This document shows, in pieces, positions 13,605 through 17,622 of a stretch of DNA of 17,622 nucleotides (the first letter of the stretch is position 1; each line of letters begins with the position of its first letter). The stretch comes from an uncultured Clostridia bacterium. GTDB taxonomy: Bacteria; Bacillota; Clostridia; Oscillospirales; Ruminococcaceae. The translations under genes were made by a program, and so were the position numbers. The notes under the pieces are model-generated. The model saw only the letters and a list, made by a program, of their open reading frames with translations, ran no database searches and had not been told where the DNA came from. The stretch lies in the NCBI GenBank assembly GCA_947176675.1, contig CAMWRN010000019.1, positions 1-17,622 on the forward strand, in the 5' to 3' direction.

Positions 13605-13760
13605 GAGGTGCAGGGGTATGAAAATAACGAAAAGAAGCCTTTTACATATGTGTTGTTAATAGAATGATGCGGTCATAAAGTCAGATATTAGAAATTGTAT
13701 TTTAACTAAGTCCCCTTAAGGGGGCGGGTATAAATATTAAAAAAGAAAAGGAGAGATATT
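13605..13760 (+). other. pyrC-pyrF spacer with mini-ORF and C4/G4 palindrome
   Basis: This 156-nt gap is unusually long for an operon that otherwise uses ATGA overlaps. It contains a possible 13-codon reading frame (13618-13659, ATG to TAA) whose only upstream AGGGG is very close to the ATG. It also contains the palindrome CCCCTTAAGGGG (13712-13723), without a T-run. Neither is clearly functional. The last 20 nt carry the pyrF ribosome binding site. Confidence 0.4.
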
Positions 13761-14696
13761 ATGTCATTCGACAGACTTATCAAGAAAATAATCGAAACGG
13801 GAAACCCCACGGTGGTGGGTCTTGACCCTAAGCTGGACTACGTTCCTGCTTACCTCCGCGAGGAAGCCTTTAAGGACAAGGGCAGAGACCTGAAAGGCGC
13901 GGCAAACGCGATCTGGAAGTTCAATAAAGCTATCATCGATGCGGTGTGCGATATCGTTCCCGCGGTCAAGCCTCAGGCGGCATACTACGAAATGTACGGC
14001 TGGCATGGTGTCAAGACGCTGCACAAGACTATTGAATACGCCCAAAAAAAGGGTATGTTTGTAATTGTAGACGGCAAGCGCAATGACATCGGCGCGACTA
14101 TGGAGGCATACACAAACGCTTATCTCGGCACAGCAAACGTGGACGGTCTGGACTTTGAGGGCTTCGGCGCGGACGCTCTCACCGTAAACGGCTACCTTGG
14201 AACGGACGGTATTGCTCCTCTTACAGCGGCTTGCAAGAAAAATGACAAGGGTATCTTTGTGCTTGTGAAGACCTCCAACAAGTCCAGCGGTGAATTGCAG
14301 GACAGAAAGCTTGACGACGGCAAGACCATATACGAGACTATGGGCGATATGTGCGAGAATTGGGGTGCTGAAACTATCGGCGAGTACGGCTACTCCGCAG
14401 TCGGCGCGGTTGTGGGAGCCACTTATCCAGAACAGCTTGCGGAAATGAGAGAAAAGCTTCCCCGCACATTTTTCCTTGTCCCCGGCTACGGAGCGCAGGG
14501 CGGCGGCGCGGAGGGCGTTGCAAAGGCTTTCGATGAAAAGGGTCTTGGTGCTATTGTGAATTCGTCCCGTGCGGTTATGTGCGCGTACCAGAAAGAGGAG
14601 GGCTGCGACCCTCACGATTTCGCGGGCGCGGCAAGGCGCGAGTGCATACGCATGAGAGAGGATATTACGGGGTTTGTTACGGTATTGAAAAAATAA
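13761..14696 (+). CDS. pyrF: Orotidine 5'-phosphate decarboxylase (subfamily 2)
   Basis: A 311-residue cytoplasmic TIM-barrel enzyme that converts OMP to UMP. The N-terminal VVGLDPKLDYVP (18-29) and the length of about 310 mark the longer subfamily 2 type. The catalytic Lys/Asp network is visible: Lys70 in VKPQ, and Asp104, Lys106 and Asp109 in VDGKRNDIGAT (103-113). The motif is DGKRNDIG rather than the commoner DAKRGDIG, but all charged residues are kept. Late phosphate-binding elements appear in LVPGYGAQGGG and IVNSSRAVM. GGAG lies 7 nt before the ATG. It follows pyrC in the same direction after a 156-nt spacer, with no terminator between. Confidence 0.96.
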   Translation: MSFDRLIKKIIETGNPTVVGLDPKLDYVPAYLREEAFKDKGRDLKGAANAIWKFNKAIIDAVCDIVPAVKPQAAYYEMYGWHGVKTLHKTIEYAQKKGMFVIVDGKRNDIGATMEAYTNAYLGTANVDGLDFEGFGADALTVNGYLGTDGIAPLTAACKKNDKGIFVLVKTSNKSSGELQDRKLDDGKTIYETMGDMCENWGAETIGEYGYSAVGAVVGATYPEQLAEMREKLPRTFFLVPGYGAQGGGAEGVAKAFDEKGLGAIVNSSRAVMCAYQKEEGCDPHDFAGAARRECIRMREDITGFVTVLKK

Positions 14697-14710
14697 GACT
14701 GACGGTTTAT

Positions 14711-14743
14711 AAATAACCAATGTAATTGCAGCTTGATAAATCG
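14711..14743 (+). repeat. Cassette-associated repeat, copy 1 (right half)
   Basis: 33 nt matching 15541-15573 at 31 of 33 positions, ending GCTTGATAAATCG. It starts only 15 nt after the pyrF stop and ends about 20 nt before the GNAT start codon. The left half found in the other two copies is absent, as if pyrF abuts the junction. Confidence 0.75.
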
Positions 14744-14764
14744 GAATTTGAGGAGAAGTTTTCT

Positions 14765-15211
14765 ATGGAAGTGTTATTCGGAAAAACATCCGACATTGAA
14801 CAGTGGATGAATTTGATCAAACGTGTAAGTTGGAATTTTCCCGGACTGGAAACAGATGAGAGCATAGAAGAACATTCGCAGACAGTGCTGAAATTCATGG
14901 ATAAGAAACAGGCTTTGTGCATAAAGCACGGCAATGATATCGCGGGTGTGATTTTGTTTTCACGAAACCGCAGTATGATTTGTTGTATGGCTGTTGCGCC
15001 CGAATATAGGCGGCAGGGTATCGGTTCTGCTCTTTTGGAAAAAGCACTCGGTGAATTGGACAGAAGCAAGGAGATTTCAGTCTCAACATTCCGTGAAGAT
15101 GATGAAAAGGGAATTGCTCCGAGGGCACTTTATAAAAAGTTTGGATTCAAAGAAGCAGAACTTATTGAAGAATTTGGCTATCCAAATCAAAGGCTGGTTT
15201 TATATCCGTAA
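14765..15211 (+). CDS. GNAT-family N-acetyltransferase
   Basis: A 148-residue acetyl-CoA-dependent acyltransferase. The acetyl-CoA-binding motif A is MAVAPEYRRQGIGSALLEKA (75-94, with R82-R-Q-G-I-G87), preceded by the beta strand of MICC. The C-terminal ALYKKFGFKE (121-130) is the usual motif B region. The start is ATG at 14765, with GAGGAG 9 nt upstream; an in-frame TTG at 14726 falls inside the upstream repeat. The substrate (protein, amine or drug) cannot be told. The gene is visibly more AT-rich than pyrF and carA and interrupts the pyr gene order. With its flanking repeats this suggests acquisition rather than a pyrimidine function. Confidence 0.88.
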   Translation: MEVLFGKTSDIEQWMNLIKRVSWNFPGLETDESIEEHSQTVLKFMDKKQALCIKHGNDIAGVILFSRNRSMICCMAVAPEYRRQGIGSALLEKALGELDRSKEISVSTFREDDEKGIAPRALYKKFGFKEAELIEEFGYPNQRLVLYP

Positions 15212-15221
15212 ATTCATTTTG

Positions 15222-15271
15222 TCAAGCGGCTTGATTTACATAAATAAAATGTATTTCAACTCGGTAAATCG
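15222..15271 (+). repeat. Cassette-associated repeat, copy 2 (short form)
   Basis: A 50-nt element in the 77-nt gap between the GNAT and small-membrane-protein genes. It shares TCAAGCG (15222-15228) and ATTTACATAAATAAAAT (15234-15250) with the element at 15499-15573, and ends GGTAAATCG like the other copies (GATAAATCG). It has internal hairpins TCAAG-CGG-CTTGA (15222-15234) and TACAT...ATGTA. Confidence 0.7.
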
Positions 15272-15288
15272 TAACGTGGAGGTCTGTT

Positions 15289-15486
15289 ATGAAAAAGAAA
15301 AATTACTTGATGTGGTGCTTTAGTTTATTGATAATTGGAGTTGCAACAATAATTTTGGCAGGTTCAAATATTATGGGAATAGAATTGCCCGATATCGCTG
15401 TAAGAATAATAGGTATCGTGGATTTGATTGCTTTTCCTGTTTTGGCTTATACTACCATTAAAAAAATAAAGAAAGACCAAAATTAA
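15289..15486 (+). CDS. Small two-TM membrane protein, unknown function
   Basis: A 65-residue protein with two hydrophobic segments (about 7-27 and 36-55), a Lys-rich N terminus (MKKKNY) and a Lys-rich C terminus (IKKIKKDQN), so both ends are probably cytoplasmic. I recognise no family. GGAGG lies 6 nt before the ATG, which makes translation likely despite the small size. It is strongly AT-rich, flanked on both sides by the cassette-associated repeat, and sits between GNAT and Nudix genes in the same direction. It looks like the single gene of one cassette-like unit. Confidence 0.72.
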   Translation: MKKKNYLMWCFSLLIIGVATIILAGSNIMGIELPDIAVRIIGIVDLIAFPVLAYTTIKKIKKDQN

Positions 15487-15493
15487 ACTTCAC

Positions 15494-15573
15494 ATTTATC
15501 AAGCGATAAAATTTACATAAATAAAATCAATAACAGGCATACATAACCAATGTATTTGCAGCTTGATAAATCG
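15494..15573 (+). repeat. Cassette-associated repeat, copy 3 (long form) with 11-bp inverted ends
   Basis: ATTTATCAAGC (15494-15504) and GCTTGATAAAT (15561-15571) are perfect 11-bp inverted arms enclosing 56 nt. The left part repeats TCAAGCG and ATTTACATAAATAAAAT of 15222-15250. The right part (15541-15573) repeats 14711-14743 almost exactly. Inside, ACATAAATAAAAT and ACATAACCAATGT look like a partial duplication. It can fold into a long imperfect hairpin. Confidence 0.75.
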
Positions 15574-15594
15574 TGATTGGGTGAGGTAAAGACA

Positions 15595-16020
15595 GTGAAA
15601 GCTGATATAATTGTCAAAAGCATAATATTCAACCGAAATCTCGGCAAGGTTCTTCTCATTCAGAGAAGCGATAATGACCCTACCGGTGCGAATACTTGGG
15701 AGAACGCAGGAGGGAATATTGAGTATGGAGAAATACCCGAAGAAGCGATGAAGAGAGAAATAATGGAAGAAACAGGTATTGCAGAAGTTACAATAGAGCG
15801 GGTTGCTTATGTGACCCTTGTGAATGCGGAAGAACCCTATTTAATTATTGCTTATCTTTGTGAAACTCAAACGGAAATTGTGACTTTGAGTAATGAACAT
15901 CAAGCGTTTATATGGGCGGATAAAGACGAGTGCAGGAATATGCTGCCCAAAGCAATTCTTGACGATTTTGAAAAGCACAAAATCTTTGAATATATTTGTG
16001 ACATTAAAAATCAAATATAA
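15595..16020 (+). CDS. Nudix hydrolase
   Basis: A 141-residue Nudix-fold pyrophosphohydrolase that cleaves nucleoside diphosphates linked to another group and needs a divalent metal. The Nudix box is complete at residues 40-62: G40, x5, E46, x7, R54-E55-I56, E58-E59, G61-I62. The upstream strand KVLLIQRSDNDPTGANTWENAGG is typical of MutT-like housecleaning enzymes. The start is GTG at 15595, with GAGG 8 nt upstream; an in-frame TTG at 15577 precedes that site. The substrate is not readable from sequence. Its place in a pyrimidine operon could suggest nucleotide sanitation, but the repeat-flanked, AT-rich context argues it came in with the GNAT and small membrane protein genes. Confidence 0.9.
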   Translation: MKADIIVKSIIFNRNLGKVLLIQRSDNDPTGANTWENAGGNIEYGEIPEEAMKREIMEETGIAEVTIERVAYVTLVNAEEPYLIIAYLCETQTEIVTLSNEHQAFIWADKDECRNMLPKAILDDFEKHKIFEYICDIKNQI

Positions 16021-16077
16021 TTTTATAAAGTTAAAATAATTTAAAAAATAGATTTATCCTCTGAAAGGACTGGTAAA

Positions 16078-17190
16078 ATGTCTTTATTTAATTTAGGTGA
16101 AAAGGCGTATCTTATGCTTGCGGACGGCAGGGTGTTCGAGGGTCAAAGCTTCGGCGCGAAAGGCACGTCTTTCGGCGAGATAGTTTTCGCAACGAGCATG
16201 ACGGGCTATGAGGAGACCCTCTCCGACCCAAGCTACTACGGACAGATAGTCACCCAGACGTTCCCGCTTATTGGAAACTACGGCGTGAACGACACGGACT
16301 ATGAGTCCAACACCTTGGTGGTAAGCGGCTATGTGGTTCGGGAGTGGTGCAATGCTCCCTCAAATTTCCGCTGCGAGGGGAACGTGGACGAGTTCCTGAA
16401 AAAGCACAATATTATCGGCATACATTCAATAGACACCCGCTGTCTCACGAGAATTATCCGTGAGCACGGCGTTATGAACGGCGTTATCACCACGGAGAAC
16501 GTCCACGAGAAAAAAGAGGAGTTCCTGAAAAAGATAAACGAGTTCAAAATTGTGAACGCAGTAAAGTCTGTCACTGTCAAGGAGCAGGAATTCTTTAAGG
16601 CGGACGAGCCGAAGTACCACGTTGCTTTGTTTGATTTCGGGTATAAATTCAACATCAGACGTGAGCTTTTAAAGCGCGGCTGCAATGTAACGGTAGTCCC
16701 GGCGGACACAACGGCGGAGCAGGTAAAGGCTCTGAATCCCGATGGCATAATGCTTTCAAACGGTCCCGGCGACCCTGCGGAAAATACAGATATTATTGAA
16801 AATCTGAAAGAGATAAACAAGCTTGGCATACCCACATTCGGTATTTGCTTGGGACACCAGCTTACCGCTCTTGCAAACGGCGCACGCACCGAAAAGCTGA
16901 AATACGGTCACAGAGGGGCAAATCAGCCTGTTGACGATATCAGGCTGGACAAGACCTTTGTTACTTCTCAGAACCACGGCTACGCAGTTGTGAGCGACAG
17001 CATTTCCCCCAACGTGGGAGAAGTCTCCCACAAAAACTCTAACGATCAAACCTGCGAGGGCGTGAGATATAAGAATTTCCCATGCTTCACGGTACAGTTC
17101 CACCCAGAGGCTTGCGGAGGTCCTCACGATACAGCGTACCTTTTTGACGAGTTTATTGATATGATCAAGAAAAATAAGGAGGACAACTGA
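16078..17190 (+). CDS. carA: Carbamoyl-phosphate synthase small (glutaminase) subunit
   Basis: A 370-residue subunit that hydrolyses glutamine and passes ammonia to CarB for carbamoyl phosphate synthesis. The CPSase small-chain N-terminal domain runs from about 10 to 150 (GEIVFATSMTGYEETLSDPSY, split at 33-53). The class I glutamine amidotransferase domain follows from about 180: LSNGPGDP (226-233), nucleophile Cys257 in FGICLGHQ, SQNHGYAV (297-304), and His342/Glu344 in VQFHPEA. AAAGGA lies 8 nt before the ATG. It follows the accessory block after 57 nt and is separated from carB by a single base, so the two subunits are surely coexpressed. Use in pyrimidine synthesis is implied by the PyrR-controlled operon. 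Confidence 0.97.
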   Translation: MSLFNLGEKAYLMLADGRVFEGQSFGAKGTSFGEIVFATSMTGYEETLSDPSYYGQIVTQTFPLIGNYGVNDTDYESNTLVVSGYVVREWCNAPSNFRCEGNVDEFLKKHNIIGIHSIDTRCLTRIIREHGVMNGVITTENVHEKKEEFLKKINEFKIVNAVKSVTVKEQEFFKADEPKYHVALFDFGYKFNIRRELLKRGCNVTVVPADTTAEQVKALNPDGIMLSNGPGDPAENTDIIENLKEINKLGIPTFGICLGHQLTALANGARTEKLKYGHRGANQPVDDIRLDKTFVTSQNHGYAVVSDSISPNVGEVSHKNSNDQTCEGVRYKNFPCFTVQFHPEACGGPHDTAYLFDEFIDMIKKNKEDN

Positions 17191-17191
17191 A

Positions 17192-17622
17192 ATGCCGTTA
17201 AGAAAAGATATAAAAAAAGTCCTCGTCATCGGCTCGGGACCCATCATTATCGGACAGGCAGCCGAATTTGACTATGCGGGAACGCAGGCTTGCCGAGCGC
17301 TGAAGCAGGAAGGTCTGGAGGTAGTACTCATCAACTCGAACCCTGCGACGATAATGACCGACAAGGCTATGGCGGACAAGGTGTACATTGAACCGCTTAC
17401 CCTTGACGTGGTGAAAAAAATAATCGAAATTGAAAAGCCTGACAGCGTTTTGTCTACACTTGGCGGACAGACCGGTCTGACCCTTTCAATGCAGCTTGCG
17501 GAGTGCGGCTTCTTGGACGAGCAGGGCGTAAAGCTTCTTGGCGCAAATCCCGAAACTATACACAAAGCCGAGGACAGACAGGCTTTCAAGGACACTATGG
17601 AAAAAATAGGCGAGCCATGCAT
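17192..17622 (+). CDS. carB: Carbamoyl-phosphate synthase large subunit, N-terminal part (cut by window end)
   Basis: An open frame from ATG 17192 to the last base, about 143 codons with no stop. It begins MPLRKDIKKVLVIGSGPIII, followed by GQAAEFDYAGTQACRAL, the hallmark first strand and loop of the carboxyphosphate domain. It continues with INSNPATIMTD, YIEPLT and STLGGQTGLTL, all typical of CarB. AGGAGG lies 9 nt upstream, and the start is one base after the carA stop. The full protein is normally about 1,060-1,080 residues, so only the beginning is here. It synthesises carbamoyl phosphate from bicarbonate, ammonia and ATP with CarA. Confidence 0.96.
   Translation, partial: MPLRKDIKKVLVIGSGPIIIGQAAEFDYAGTQACRALKQEGLEVVLINSNPATIMTDKAMADKVYIEPLTLDVVKKIIEIEKPDSVLSTLGGQTGLTLSMQLAECGFLDEQGVKLLGANPETIHKAEDRQAFKDTMEKIGEPC

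Noticed and set aside
13618..13659. 13-codon frame after pyrC as a leader peptide gene
   Set aside because: The only ribosome-binding-like sequence is too close to the ATG, and no attenuator hairpin with a T-run follows; not listed as a gene.
13764..14720. A 318-codon open frame on the minus strand opposite pyrF
   Set aside because: It mirrors the codon structure of pyrF, has no ribosome binding site, and its translation is Cys/His/Arg-rich without domain features; pyrF is unmistakable on the other strand.
14711..15573. Repeats as classical integron attC sites
   Set aside because: The gene-plus-repeat layout fits, but I cannot find the GTTRRRY and RYYYAAC boxes at the ends and no integron integrase is present; kept only as cassette-like.

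Overview
The window looks like a chromosomal segment of a low-GC Gram-positive bacterium of the Clostridia, most plausibly Ruminococcus or a related member of the Oscillospiraceae. This rests on strong GGAGG-type ribosome binding sites, TTGACA/TATAAT promoters, a PyrR-controlled pyrimidine operon with an attenuator, a lipoprotein-type sugar-binding protein, and a sugar ABC importer with no ATPase gene beside it. The genus is inference; no 16S or other marker gene is present.

Layout. (1) 121-2441, minus strand: a three-gene operon made of a 116-residue protein of unknown family, an extended-SDR NAD-dependent epimerase/dehydratase, and a Gfo/Idh/MocA oxidoreductase. The first two genes overlap by GTGA, and a good promoter lies at 2472-2500. 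(2) 2559-2753, plus strand: tRNA-Ser(GGA) with a consensus promoter and its own terminator. (3) 2838-10302, minus strand: a five-gene operon with two MalF/MalG-type sugar permeases, a membrane-fusion (HlyD/MacA-like) adaptor with a very long coiled coil, a single-domain MacB-PCD-like membrane protein, and a large lipoprotein that joins an N-terminal beta-rich (propeller-like) region to a solute-binding domain. Neither an ABC ATPase nor an FtsX permease core is encoded. This mixture of import-type and efflux-type parts is the least expected thing in the window. (4) 10212-10617: a divergent regulatory region. (5) 10618-11544, plus: a PF06541-type membrane protein (putative ABC-transporter type IV family) with a charged, probably coiled-coil tail. 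(6) 11573-17622, plus: the pyrimidine operon, pyrR-pyrC-pyrF-[GNAT acetyltransferase, small membrane protein, Nudix hydrolase]-carA-carB, with carB cut by the window edge.

The pyr genes belong together. CarA/CarB make carbamoyl phosphate, PyrC closes the dihydroorotate ring, PyrF makes UMP, and PyrR senses UMP/PRPP and controls the operon through the leader. The leader shows the PyrR-binding hairpin, an antiterminator pairing and a strong terminator. Three AT-rich accessory genes sit between pyrF and carA, each preceded by a copy or half-copy of the same small repeat. This suggests a cassette-like insertion into a housekeeping operon.

No CRISPR array, transposase, rRNA or phage gene was seen.
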